64,000 nucleotides of DNA, taken from positions 53,711-117,710 of the forward strand of contig JASWJB010000116.1 in assembly GCA_032433595.1 (NCBI GenBank), in the 5' to 3' direction. The DNA comes from Conoideocrella luteorostrata. Taxonomy: Eukaryota; Ascomycota; Sordariomycetes; Hypocreales; Clavicipitaceae. This document shows positions 13,794-24,125 of the stretch, one piece after another. The position numbers were made by a program, and so were the translations under genes. The notes under the pieces were generated by a model, which was not told the origin of the DNA, did no database searches, and was given only the letters and a program-made list of their open reading frames with translations. Within the stretch, counting starts at the first letter, position 1, and every line of letters begins with the position of its first letter.

Positions 13794-15248
13794 ATGCCGC
13801 GTCGCCGAGGGGCTGTGCGAGGTAGCGATACTGGTCCCGACAATGCAACATCCCAAGCTGAGCGGCAAGTCGCCGTCAAACCACGTCGTTCGCATCGCAA
13901 GTCTCGTAATGGTTGCGCCGAGTGCAGACGGCGTCATATCCGCTGCGACAAGCATCAACCAGTATGTTCTAATTGTACCACTGCGGAGCGCTCTTGCTTC
14001 TATCCCGATGCGCCGCGAAACACCGGTCGCACATCGAGCAGCGTGGTAGGAGGCGAGGGAGACCTAGCACATCAGGACGGACAGCATCAAGAAGAACAAG
14101 AACAAGAACAAGAAGCTCACACTGAAACTCACGGAACCCTCCCGGTTCCCCCGTCATTCCCATCATCATTCCCTCTACCAACCCGCGACGAGTCTTTAAA
14201 TACCCATCATCTCGGTGTTGAACCCCCGCCCGTCTCGGTCGAGCCGTCTTTCTCAACCACAGATCTCATCCTCTTTCATCATGCAGAGACAGATATGGAT
14301 CACGCTGGTATCGGACCTCAAGGTCAGCTTCAGCAAGTTCTTTCAATAGCCGTACGGCATTCGCTTGATGCGCCATACCTTCTGGATCAAGTTCTGGCTT
14401 TGGCTGCTGTCCACCTCTCTATGCACTTGCCATCAACAAGCTCTCCGTCAATTAATGGACAAACCTCAGCGGAAGCCTCACCTACGTCTCTCATATCTAA
14501 TCTAACTCGGTTTGGCCTCCGTGATCATGCGACTGTGCTACAGAATCGCGCCATGGCTTCATTTAATCAGCTTACGTCGGACACTATTCACTCCGACAAT
14601 CCAGATGCAGCTGTTCCTCGCTTCCTCTTCTCCAGCTTTCTCAGTTTGCATGCCCTCGCAGAAACACTTTCGGTTTTGCGCACCGAAGACTTGCATCTCC
14701 ACAGATTTATCGACAGCTTTGTGGACTGCCTCAACTTACACAGAGGCATCCGTGCTGCCACTGGCGAGCCGTTATACAAGTTATTGTCTCAATCCAACGA
14801 ACTGAGGTCCATGTTGGAAACGCTCAACATAACGTCCGAGGCAAACCGGAATAAAAGCCCGCAGGGTACTGAATGTGATCCGATCAAGACAGTTCTCGAC
14901 TCGGAGGATCTAAGCACGGCCAGCTTACGTGCCTACCGAGCGACCGTTGATAGCCTGCAGCAGTCGTTTGACATGTACAGTGGTCTGTCTGTGCAACATG
15001 CGCCTCATGCCGCATCTGCATTCTCCGTCACTGCACCAGCTGAGTATGCCGACCTGCTGCGCAAGTGCAGCCCTGAAGCTCTCGTTATCCTCGCCTACTA
15101 CGGCGTGTTGCTGCATCGCTGTCGCCAGTACTGGATGTTTCGCGACGTAGGCGCACGTATGGTCCTCTGCATTGCAAACACTCTGGGAACTTACTGGCAA
15201 GATGCGCTGGCTTGGCCGTTGCAGGTCGTTGAAACCGAAAATGACTAG
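13794..15248 (+). CDS. Zn(2)Cys(6) transcription factor
   Basis: A single frame of 484 residues. After a basic leader (KPRRSHRKSRNG) the binuclear zinc cluster uses Cys41, 44, 51, 58, 61 and 68, with the canonical C-x2-C-x6-C-x6-C-x2-C-x6-C spacing. A low-complexity EQEQEQE linker encoded by an AAGAAC repeat follows, then an alpha-helical region (LQQVLSIAVRHSLDAPYLLDQVLALAAVHL) typical of the shorter fungal regulators related to sterol-uptake control proteins. It should be a nuclear DNA-binding regulator. Its targets are unknown; the nearest candidates are the divergent cutinase and the downstream FAD monooxygenase. Confidence 0.88.
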   Translation: MPRRRGAVRGSDTGPDNATSQAERQVAVKPRRSHRKSRNGCAECRRRHIRCDKHQPVCSNCTTAERSCFYPDAPRNTGRTSSSVVGGEGDLAHQDGQHQEEQEQEQEAHTETHGTLPVPPSFPSSFPLPTRDESLNTHHLGVEPPPVSVEPSFSTTDLILFHHAETDMDHAGIGPQGQLQQVLSIAVRHSLDAPYLLDQVLALAAVHLSMHLPSTSSPSINGQTSAEASPTSLISNLTRFGLRDHATVLQNRAMASFNQLTSDTIHSDNPDAAVPRFLFSSFLSLHALAETLSVLRTEDLHLHRFIDSFVDCLNLHRGIRAATGEPLYKLLSQSNELRSMLETLNITSEANRNKSPQGTECDPIKTVLDSEDLSTASLRAYRATVDSLQQSFDMYSGLSVQHAPHAASAFSVTAPAEYADLLRKCSPEALVILAYYGVLLHRCRQYWMFRDVGARMVLCIANTLGTYWQDALAWPLQVVETEND

Positions 15249-16037
15249 AATACGCACGAATCTTTCTCATCATCTCGCAAAGCGAGGTCTTCCGTGAAAC
15301 TTTTAAGCGATGCCTAGAAACCTCCTTTGAAGCTGTTGTATGTGCGGTGTACGAAATTAATGACAATACTCCTCTGGTGTAATCTTGGCAGATTCCGTGG
15401 CGCAATTTATACGCGTGTGTGTGGACACCAAAATGACAAGATTGTAACTACCATACTCCGTATGTACTCCGTATGCGCTACGATGTTGCCTAGCCGTTGT
15501 CGTCCTTGCCGGTGACCTACACTCCAAGCTAACCGGGCGGCTGATAAGCAAAAGGGTGTTTTGGGTGTCTTTTGTAATAGCAGTTGAGGTAAAGTCGCTG
15601 AGTGGCTGCCTTAGCTTGTATGGCAGGCCCACTGTAGCACCCTCGGCTTCCTTGATCCTTTCAGCAATTAAGCCCCTAAGGCCGCTAGAGAGTCGCTGTG
15701 CATAGCAGCAGCCACAGCTCTTAGCCCCTTCCATATTAAGTAGCGCTTACATAGGTACTAGAACCTAGCGCTATTGGAAGTTAATAGCTAGTGATCAAGT
15801 TGACGAGCCGATCGGCTCGTCCAAACCGCCATGCTTACTTTACGTTGGCTCATCCGTTGGATTATGTAAATCCTCTGGGCTCACCAGCAGCAAAACTACT
15901 TGTAATTTTGTTCTTTTCACAACGGCACGGTTCATCATCATAATCGGTCAATTGATTGAATCGTGAAGGTTCTGCGGACTGGTGATGCTATATTTCTCAC
16001 GGACCGCCGCATCGGAAAACATTCGGATCGGGGAACG
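15249..16037. other. Intergenic with TACTCCGTA pair and 20-bp palindrome
   Basis: No convincing gene. TACTCCGTA occurs twice, 2 bp apart (15454-15462 and 15465-15473). A perfect 20-bp palindrome, GACGAGCCGA joined to its complement, lies at 15802-15821, about 215 bp upstream of the monooxygenase start. Confidence 0.6.
15802..15821. promoter_or_regulatory. Perfect 20-bp palindrome
   Basis: GACGAGCCGA followed directly by TCGGCTCGTC. Symmetry without a spacer fits a dimeric regulator site, or could be incidental. It lies upstream of the FAD monooxygenase gene. Confidence 0.35.
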
Positions 16038-17606
16038 ATGAGGCAGACCTACGACGTGATCATTGCAGGCGCAGGTCCCGTGGGACTTTTTCTGGCGTGT
16101 GACCTAGCCCTTGCTCGTGCCTCAGTGTTAGTCCTTGAACGCGATATTACACCATCATCACCATGGAAGCGTATGCCTTTTGGGCGGAGAGGCATGAATA
16201 TGCAAGCAAATGAAGCGTTCCATCGACGTGGGCTCTTCCGCGATGTGGTTGAGCCCCAGTATCAATTAAGTCTCTTCCAAAAGACAGATGGATTTCAGTT
16301 CGCCGGCCATTTTGCCGGACTTGGCCTCAATGCCAACCGGCTCGACCTGGATCGCTACAAACATGTACTATCGGGCCCAGCTCTCTTACCCGTGCCCACC
16401 ACTCTTGAGCGGATAGAGTCGACGCTGGCGGCGCGTGCCGAGAGCCTCGGTGCAACTATTATCAGAGGTGCCGGATTCTCAGAGGTTTCAGCGGAGGACG
16501 AGAAAGGTGTAACTGTGACAGCTGGCGACAACCAAACGTTTCGCGGAAGATGGCTCGTTGGCTGCGATGGCGGACGCAGCCTAGTCCGCAAGGCGGCTGG
16601 AATTCATCTCGTCGGAACAGAGCCACAGTTTACCGGCTACATCGTTCAGTGCGAGTACGATGATCCGTCCAAATTGCAGCCAGATATGAATCTCACAGAA
16701 AATGGTGTATATATCTACGATCCAGAAGTACTATACATAGCCGACTTTGATGGGGGCGCGTATGATCGTAGCCAGGAGCTTACTCTTGACCATATCCAAC
16801 GAGTTCTCAGACGGATAAGTGGAGTTCCCGACATCACAATCACCAAACTGAACCTGGCGTCCTCCTTTACTGATAGATGCAAACAAGCCGTGACCTACCG
16901 GCGAGATCGGGTACTGCTTGCCGGTGATGCAGCCCACATCCATTCGCCGCTTGGAGCTCAGGGCCTAAATCTTGGTATTGGTGATGCCATCAATTTGGGC
17001 TGGAAGCTGGGTGCGACAGTTCAACGGGAGAAGCAAAATCCAGGTGACTGGGATCGCAATATGGCTCTCTTGAATACTTATGAAATGGAGCGTAAGCCGG
17101 TCGGAGAACGGGTTCTTGACTGGTCGCGCGCCCAAGTCTCCTCATTGCGGCCTGGCCCTCATGGTACAGCTACTTATGAGTTATTCAAGGAGTTGCTCAA
17201 TACTGTCGATGGAACAAACATCTTCATTGACCGCCTCTGGGGCTTGACACAACGGTATGCTTCAAGCGGCACCGACTCGGCGCATCTGCATGACGCTGTA
17301 GGTCGTAGCGCGCCGGATCTAGAATTTGATGATGGTTCAAGGCTTGGTCAAAAGCTCGCTAGTGGAAAAGGCTTGTTAATTAGCCTAGCGAAACAGACGG
17401 GTTCTCTTCAGCTTTTGCTGACTGGCAGCAGTAGCAGTCGGCTTCAAGAGGTTATAGACTATGTAGAGCTTGGTGCCAAGGATAAATGCGGCTTACAGGC
17501 GCTGTTGGTAAGACCAGACGGAGTGGTTGCTTGGGCGGCGGATGAAGGGAACGAGCTGGATTTGGAGGCGCTGGCAACTGCTCTTGACTATTGGTTTGGT
17601 CGCTAA
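16038..17606 (+). CDS. FAD-dependent aromatic monooxygenase (PheA/TfdB type)
   Basis: An intronless gene of 522 residues from the ATG at 16038. The frame is open 25 codons further up, but the FAD motif begins just after this Met, which is where the family starts. YDVIIAGAGPVGLFLACDLA is the ADP-binding GxGxxG. WLVGCDGGRSLVRKAAG is the DG motif. VLLAGDAAHIHSPLGAQGLNLGIGDAINLGWKL is the second FAD-binding GD motif. The C-terminal thioredoxin-like part is recognisable in the LLVRPDGVVAW segment. These NAD(P)H-dependent enzymes hydroxylate phenols and other aromatic rings. Substrate is unknown; the gene lies between two Zn2Cys6 regulators. Confidence 0.9.
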   Translation: MRQTYDVIIAGAGPVGLFLACDLALARASVLVLERDITPSSPWKRMPFGRRGMNMQANEAFHRRGLFRDVVEPQYQLSLFQKTDGFQFAGHFAGLGLNANRLDLDRYKHVLSGPALLPVPTTLERIESTLAARAESLGATIIRGAGFSEVSAEDEKGVTVTAGDNQTFRGRWLVGCDGGRSLVRKAAGIHLVGTEPQFTGYIVQCEYDDPSKLQPDMNLTENGVYIYDPEVLYIADFDGGAYDRSQELTLDHIQRVLRRISGVPDITITKLNLASSFTDRCKQAVTYRRDRVLLAGDAAHIHSPLGAQGLNLGIGDAINLGWKLGATVQREKQNPGDWDRNMALLNTYEMERKPVGERVLDWSRAQVSSLRPGPHGTATYELFKELLNTVDGTNIFIDRLWGLTQRYASSGTDSAHLHDAVGRSAPDLEFDDGSRLGQKLASGKGLLISLAKQTGSLQLLLTGSSSSRLQEVIDYVELGAKDKCGLQALLVRPDGVVAWAADEGNELDLEALATALDYWFGR

Positions 17607-18058
17607 AATTGTTAATTGGGAATAGTATCGAAACGAATCACAGCTATCATCTGCCCTACTAGTACAGAAGCCATTGTTTTCCCAGGGAGCGCACGAAGTC
17701 GTCAGTAGCGTTTTCAGTCGTTTCCAATGCCATGTTCATCGCTGAAGCTGTATATGCGTCGGTAATATACCGCGTCGTCAGTCTGGGAGCGCTTTAAACA
17801 TGATATAAATAATCCAGAATAACAGACTGCTGCAGGACTAGAATGAATGATTTTTGGGGGGAGGAGTCAGCTAGCTAATCGGTAGCAGCATCGAGCGTTG
17901 TTATGGTGCAAGAGCTGCCTTTAGGATTCAGGTTGCTGAAAAGTTGACTTTTTGAATGCGTAAAGAATACGTCAACAACTTTTCGATCGGCTTATCCCGT
18001 GATAGTCCCTGTCGTAGTATAGCAGGTCGTGGTGACATAACGCTGTCAAACGGTGGAT
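17607..18058. other. Intergenic, nothing recognised
   Basis: About 450 bp between the monooxygenase and a solo LTR, with no gene or clear motif. Confidence 0.4.
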
Positions 18059-18267
18059 TGTAGGAAGCACAGGGCTTCGCTTGACGAGGGTATGGATACC
18101 GGAAGGTGAAGCAAAACAATGTGCAATACAATTCAATTAATATGGTCATATCTAAGAGAAAAGAAGAAGAGGAAGAGGAATGCCCCCGAGCGCATAAAAG
18201 AGGCGCGCTGGGGTGGCCATGTGACCTTGTCCGCAATTGCTCGTATGCTTGACGAGGGATTCCAACA
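18059..18267 (-). repeat. Solo LTR, family 2, copy E
   Basis: A 209-bp element starting TGTAGGAAGC and ending GATTCCAACA on the plus strand, matching copy D. GGAT is found directly outside both ends, so a target duplication of four recognisable bases remains. In LTR orientation it carries a CTTTTATGCG TATA-like block followed by a pyrimidine-rich stretch. It ends about 245 bp upstream of the next Zn2Cys6 gene. Confidence 0.75.
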
Positions 18268-18510
18268 GGATATGAAGGGCTTAGCACGCATTACAACAAG
18301 TGGCATCCGGTTACGCTAGTTTTAATGTGATATTTGTGTAGTTATCTTGGTTGCGGAGGGGCCGGTTTTTTAGCGAAGGCGCCGGCCACTTGGGATTAGC
18401 AAAGTCCGTCTAGCGTGGCTGTCGCCCCTCACCCATGAAGTTATACATCAATCTACTCCGTATCGGCAAGTTGACTCCGTTCATTTTCTACATTTTACAA
18501 CAGTGACGCA

Positions 18511-20097
18511 ATGGAGCCCAAAGTCGGTCCGCGCGATGCCCGCCGTAAAAGCCGAGGCTGCTTTTCCTGCATTAGGATGAAAGTCAAGGTAATGACTTGA
18601 ACCCGTCTCCGAAATGCAGGATCCGGATTTCGAGCTTACAAGTCCAGTGCGATGGAAGTCGACCAGCATGTCAGCGCTGCCAGGATGCGAAGCGAAACTG
18701 TCCCGGTTATCGCCAAGACGACATCTTCGTTTTCGTATCTGAATCCGGTTCGCGGAACAAAGCAATTTCCCATCCCAATCGAAATATGCCGGCGCTGCCG
18801 TCACGGCCGGCTTTAAGCCAGAACGTCTCAACAGACTGGAATGCGTGCGCCCTGTCTCATTTCTTTCACAACTTTGTATGTCGTGGTGAAAACAATTTCC
18901 CCGGCTATCTTGAACATCTGCCGCGACTTTATGGCTCGGTGACAGCACCATCTTATCTTCGAGACTCAGTACAAGCCACCGCTTTATCTCATTTCGCCTT
19001 GACAAAAGGGATGGACCGGGCAATTCTACATGAAGCACGAAGGATGTACGGTTCGTCGCTGCGTGGCTTGAGACTTGCTATCAATGACGAGCCCAATTCG
19101 CCCTCTACCACGAAGTTCGTCACTACGACTATGCTGTGGCATTTCGCTGTTAGTTTTTTTCTGCCATTCGCCTTCTGCTTTCACTTGGTGAATGATGCAT
19201 GCTGATGCCATTTTGCTCGCTCAGGTGATTAATGGCGAAATTGAACTCCCTTCGACAAGTCCCCATGTTAAAGGCCAGGAAGGACTTTTGCGACTTCACA
19301 CATCGGGCAAGTCGGATTTGGATAACGACGTGTGGATTAGCCAACCTGCCTTGGCTGGAATCCTCGTGCAGAACATTACAGCGTTATCTGGCCAGTCTGC
19401 TATTGCCCTTCAGCATTCCCGGCCTTCATCATCGCGCCATCCAGGTGCGTTCTTGCTGCGGGACTTGTTACCTGCAGTTTGCCAGGCTGTGACAATGGCT
19501 CTCCGAAACGACAGGTCAGATAACGTGTCAGCCGCGACATTAGTATCGCTTCAACGCCTGAGAGACGCAAAACGGAAGCTCAACCATTGGGAAGAGACAT
19601 TACCGGCGGCGTGGGAGTACGAGGTGGTTCCTAACGTACAATCCTCGGGCAAAGAGGTGTACCCTCGGTCTCTTGTCATCTTTTCGGATATGCGGCTAGT
19701 TGGCCCCTGGATGTCATACTGGCTGGCGCGGCACGCACTTTTGAGGAGTCTTTTACTGCTTTGTACCAGAGAAGGTGTTGATATCGAGGTATCCTGTCTG
19801 GTGGCCTATCGCGATGAAATGCTGCGTGTGTGCGATTTGATCTGCTCCAGCATTCCTGGCGTATTGGGTCGGAGCCGGTGCATGGCAAGCACCGACGAAG
19901 CTGTCGGTGAGAGCCCACCTGCTGTGCACGGATTCTTCAGCATTCGAGCATTATACACGTGTGCGCAAACACCGATGGTCTCGGAGATTCAGCGAAAGTT
20001 TATTGCGGAATCACTGAACGAGATTGGGTTGAGGCTAGGAATCCGCCAAGCTTTAGTTATGAAGTCCTCCTTACTATCACTAGAATTTCCAAAGTAA
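18511..20097 (+). CDS. Zn(2)Cys(6) transcription factor with fungal-specific domain
   Basis: Exons 18511-18588, 18648-19148 and 19225-20097 give about 483 residues. Intron 1 splits the zinc cluster. Only the acceptor at 18647 restores it, as CFSCIRMKVK joined to CDGSRPACQRCQDAKRNC, with perfect C-x2-C-x6-C-x6-C-x2-C-x6-C spacing. The rest is the helical region of the large fungal regulator family (VINGEIEL, HVKGQEGLLRLH, DLLPAVCQAV). The C-terminus is uncertain: just after the stop, a frame reading HSREIARLKGWDPK resembles the usual end of these proteins, so a short last exon may be missed. Predicted nuclear regulator; targets unknown. Confidence 0.82.
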
Positions 20098-20996
20098 CAT
20101 CACTTGTACTCCGTATCCGCTCTTGCAGATCATTCTCGTGAGATTGCAAGGCTGAAGGGCTGGGACCCCAAAGTAAGCACTAACGAACGAGCTCAGAAGC
20201 GGGATCTTTGGTGCGAACTGATACCGAGAGCCATATGGCTGGCCTTAATCCTTTTTAGGAAAAATCCTGCGGTCACGTGAGCAGATGTGAGCAGCGTACT
20301 CCGTAGTGTGCCAACATCGGAGCGATCGGCTCTCTACTCGTCCATGCTCAAGGGCTGATCGGCTTGGCCCGCTCTACATGGCGTATTTTGCTCAGCCTGC
20401 CTCCCCCCCCTGATCTGTGAAATCGTTCCTGGTTAATTGATCAGCTATGTAGCCGAAGCCATGGAGTCAAAATTGGCAGAGGAAATGCGCCTACATCCGC
20501 AATGATCAGTGTTCTGTTGGTAATATGGTGTGTTTCTCGGCGAACAACCAGGCACAAGAATAGACGCTGTTAAGCCGGCTTTAGCGGGCATACGGGCTAC
20601 CGCAGCGCAGGTGTCGCTGTCGCGAATGTTCTGTCGGGGTCCGGACAAAAGCGGAGAGCGACTTAACTAGACTAGTGGTCCCGGCGTTAGGAGTGTGAGC
20701 CATGCAGACGCCAGAAACCTGCTAAGTCCTCGCAAAAGTCCGGAATTGGAGAAGCATGAGAATTAGAAAAAAAAAAGTATTTAATCCCCAGCATATTGTA
20801 AGCTCTTGTTCCTCATCATGGTGCATGAATACGATCAACACTGCAATCAATCCAGATTTACCAACAGATAATCTTCTCCGCCACCTACCTTACGCTTAGC
20901 AATCTTGACATTCTACCTACATCCAATCATTCTTTTTTTGAAAGCATTATTCCGCCTTGTCAGGTTGTCTGATTGCATATATCATCATCAAGGAAG
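20098..20996. other. Intergenic with CACGTG box and TACTCCGTA
   Basis: No gene. Contains TACTCCGTA at 20107-20115 and 20297-20305, and a 20-bp box with CACGTG at 20261-20280. A TATTTAAT sequence at about 20780 could serve the CipA-like gene. Confidence 0.5.
20261..20280 (+). promoter_or_regulatory. Shared 20-bp box with CACGTG
   Basis: AAAATCCTGCGGTCACGTGA. The same box with one change occurs at 24051-24070. Both contain the E-box CACGTG and both are followed within 40 bp by TACTCCGTA. Function is unknown: either a regulator site or a piece of a dispersed repeat. Confidence 0.45.
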
Positions 20997-22089
20997 ATGG
21001 CCCCCCGTTACGCAAAAGATCAGCCTGCCGGCTTCACGAACCGCATCGAAAAGATCGCCATTGTTGGTGTAAGTGCTCATGCTCCCTAGCGTGGCGTCTT
21101 TGAAGCGAGAGTAAATGCTAATCAGCTGCATTATCTAGGCTGGAGGCCAAATTGGCTCGCAGATTACAGAACATATCCTCAAAACGGGAAAACATACTGT
21201 CACGGCTATCACTCGTGCCGACAGCACCGCAAAACTCCCCGAGGGAGTTCAGGCCGCCAAGGTTGACTACGACAATGAACAAAGCCTTGTCGACGCTCTC
21301 CGGGGCCAGCAGTTCCTCATCATCTCCCTGTCGGTCAGTGCGCCCCAGGACACGCAGCAGAAGCTCATCAAAGCCGCTGCCAAAGCCGGCGTCCCTTGGG
21401 TTCTGCCCAACTCATACTGTTCCGACTTGAAGAACAAGGCACTGTCAGAGGAGAATCTCAACGGCGCTGCCGTCCTGGCCAGCATTGACTCCATCGAAAA
21501 AGAGGGCGTCTCTTCGTGGGTCGCCATTGTCACCTCTTACTGGTACGAGTACTCGCTGGCCATGACTACGGAGTTCTACGGCTTCGACATTGCGAACAGG
21601 AAAGTCGAACTGGTGGATGATGGTAATACAAAGATCAACGCCACGACCTGGCCGCAGACTGCTCGCGCCATTGCCGCACTGGTCAGTCTCAAGGAGCTTC
21701 CTGAGGATGAGAACGACCAATCCGCCACTCTGTCACGCTGGCGCAACGAGCCTCTCTACGTGTCAAGCTTCCTTGTATCGCAGAGGGACATGCTCGATAG
21801 CCTGAACCGCGTTCTCGGGACGGAGGATGGTAACTGGGACATCAAGTCGGAGCCGCACAAGGAGCGCTACAATCGTGGCCTGAAGGAGCTGCAGGAGGGT
21901 AGTATGCTGGGATATGCCACGGCGTTGTATACGCGTGGCTTCTATCCAAATGGTGATGGTAACTATGAGGCGAAGCATGGCTTGGCGAATGAAGCTCTTG
22001 GCCTGCCCAAGGAGGACTTGGATGAGGCGACCAAGGTGTCTATTGGCATGGTCAAGAAAGGCTGGAACGCATTCACCAACCGCAACTAA
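20997..22089 (+). CDS. CipA-like NAD(P)-binding oxidoreductase
   Basis: Two exons, 20997-21068 and 21139-22089, give 340 residues. The junction joins KIAIVG to AGGQIGSQITEHIL, which completes the Rossmann glycine motif. The intron has GTAAGT, a GCTAAT branch and a TAG acceptor. The remainder fits the NmrA/isoflavone-reductase-like family, and the N-terminal MAPRYAKDQPAGF resembles fungal proteins annotated as CipA. These bind NAD(P) and are often near secondary-metabolism or stress genes; the exact reaction is not known. It stands alone between a Zn2Cys6 regulator and a secreted SnoaL-like protein. Confidence 0.85.
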
Positions 22090-22709
22090 GTTGCACACCA
22101 TTCGGATTAATTCATTCTGTTCACCATCATGATAAAGAGGAGGCGCGCACGCACGGTTTAATTTAGTTTTCAGTCTTTACAATGAGATTCTTAGCTTAAT
22201 GAACTTTCTTTGTGTAATGCTACGGGAACTGCCCGCTCGTGATTTTCAAGTCACGCAGGAAGTCAACTAGATGATGACCAAAGATCGGACGGACAATCCG
22301 CCGGGAGCCGAGTAGCAAAAATGGTGGTTAGAGTAGCGGCTTTTGGTGGATAGACTCGCCTTTCCCACTAAGATGAGTGCTAGAGACGGCTCGGTTGGTA
22401 GTGGAATCATACTTAGCTACGGGCATAATTGACCACTTGAAAGGATTATAAGAAGCCTGCAGCCGGCATCGGAAAGGTTGGAAATTTATTTTGGAGTCAA
22501 GACATAGAACGAAGGATATCTTCCCTCGAGACACGGAACAGAACCTGCATTCAATTACATATATCTCAAATAGTCTCGTAAGTGCAGAGGACTTCACTCT
22601 TCTCAGTAACATAACAAACCATTTAATCTCAATGGCACCTTGGAATTACCCCTGCCCCCAATCACTCAGGCTATAATTGACCAACTTCATTGACCAACAT
22701 AACACGTCG
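22090..22709. other. Intergenic, convergent 3' ends
   Basis: About 620 bp between two convergent genes. No gene or notable repeat seen. Confidence 0.4.
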
Positions 22710-23348
22710 TTACGCTTTCTTCAGCGGAGTCAAGTTAATGTCATTGCCAAGGTTATACATGAATGTGATGAGATCCTGCGCGCTGTCAACCTCTACCACA
22801 AGACCCGTACATGGATCAAGCGTCAGGAACTCCGTTCCATTGTAGGTGACTGCGTCGCCTGCCTTGAGGGTTCTGGTGTGGTGAAATTGGTTAGTCTGAA
22901 ACTGCCTTGATTGCCAGTGCCAAACAGCTCGGATTCGCAGCACTTACGTGGGGACCGCCTTGAACTTATCTCCGAGAACTGCCTCCATGGTCCAGCGAAG
23001 AGAAATGTGCCGATCTTCACCAGCCCATTTCTGAACAGTGAAGCCGTACTTATCAAAGTTGGAGCGTGTGGATTGCACGAACGATGAAAAGGCGGCTGAG
23101 CTGTTGATGGTCGGAGCCAATGGCACGGAGCCATGCGAGCCGGTTGGGAAGCGGTCGATTTGCAAGCTCAGCGCTGGAGCCAGGGTTGAGTCAATAAGAG
23201 ACAGATTGCCGGCCCAGATGTCGACGTAGTTTTGCAGGATTCTCGCATGGTGCTCATGCGTCTTGAAGACGCCGGGGCAGCATTTACTAGCGACTGCCTC
23301 GGAAGGCAGTGCGCCCAAGATAAGGCTGATGACAGTAGTAAGGAGCAT
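22710..23348 (-). CDS. Secreted SnoaL-like (NTF2 fold) protein
   Basis: Exons 23348-22948 and 22872-22710 give 187 residues. The signal peptide is MLLTTVISLILGALPSEAVA. The frame opens nine codons earlier (23375), but a TATA box at 23419-23425 makes the ATG at 23348 more likely. The mature part has the features of small NTF2-fold proteins (YVDIWAGNLSLIDSTLAPALS near the start, GTEFLTLDPCTGLVVEVDSAQDL near the end). Members include polyketide cyclases and many uncharacterised secreted fungal proteins. The intron is 75 nt with GTAAGT and CAG ends. Role and ligand are unknown. Confidence 0.75.
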
Positions 23349-23418
23349 GATGAAATGACGCGGGTAGTCTCGCAAGCTGGTGGAAGATGGCGATGATGCA
23401 CAATGTTTATTTCGTAGA

Positions 23419-23425
23419 TTTTATA
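23419..23425 (-). promoter_or_regulatory. TATA box of the SnoaL-like gene
   Basis: TATAAAA on the minus strand, 71 bp upstream of the preferred ATG. Confidence 0.45.
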
Positions 23426-24050
23426 CCCCGTAGACATTCTTATACTGCGCACAATACCAGCCGTCAAAACGTATGAAGTTAAATTCTCACGTCACGGTCG
23501 TGGCTATCGTTGTGATGCTTGTCCATTTCTCGCCCGAGTCTCGCGCCTTGCTCGGTCGGCTCCAGCTGCTGATCAGCGCGATGCCACGCTCTGCCACGCC
23601 ACGTACTGCCACAAAATCTAGTCTACGCAATATCCCTGCCATGTACTCCGTACATGCTCTTTACCTATCATCACTCCCAGAAACACAGTGAACGTTGAAA
23701 CAACCATGTACATGATGCGCGGTGCGGCTGAAAAACTCGGGATCCGTGTCGTCAGAGAGCATGAGCAGGCGATGCTGTGGAATCATGCCGCCACACGCGT
23801 CCAATTCCGCCACTGATGCTCTGGTTCCCAGTAATACCGTCACGAGCGCACGGGCGTCTTTCTTAGTTAGTATTGCCGCCGGAACAAAATACTATTTATG
23901 CCTTACATATTGCGCATGGCCAGGCACTTTCTTCGGCTAGCCAATTAGATGGAATTGCTGCCCGGGGATTCTTGACGGCACTAGTCTAACCGCGGGGGCG
24001 AAGTCGTTGGTGTGAATTGGGCCACTTGTCGATCGCCGTCCTGTTTGGGC

Positions 24051-24070
24051 AAAATCCTGCGGCCACGTGA
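24051..24070 (+). promoter_or_regulatory. Second copy of the 20-bp CACGTG box
   Basis: AAAATCCTGCGGCCACGTGA, identical at 19 of 20 positions to the copy at 20261-20280. It lies 420 bp upstream of the amidohydrolase ATG. Confidence 0.45.
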
Positions 24071-24109
24071 CCGGACAAGATTCACTTCAGAAGAATTAGG
24101 CCAAGTAAC

Positions 24110-24125
24110 TACTCCGTACGGAGTA
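24110..24125. repeat. Palindromic form of the TACTCCGTA element
   Basis: TACTCCGTACGGAGTA is a perfect 16-bp palindrome. Single arms occur at 15454, 15465, 18454, 20107, 20297, 23644, 32259, 38382 and 38592 (the last two inverted). Confidence 0.7.

Noticed and set aside
15357..15734. Minus-strand frame of 125 codons beginning MEGAKSCGCC
   Set aside because: Partly protein-like but matches nothing known and contains the intergenic TACTCCGTA pair; too weak to call.
15963..16037. Upstream start for the PheA-type monooxygenase
   Set aside because: The extra 25 residues precede the usual family start and show no targeting signal.
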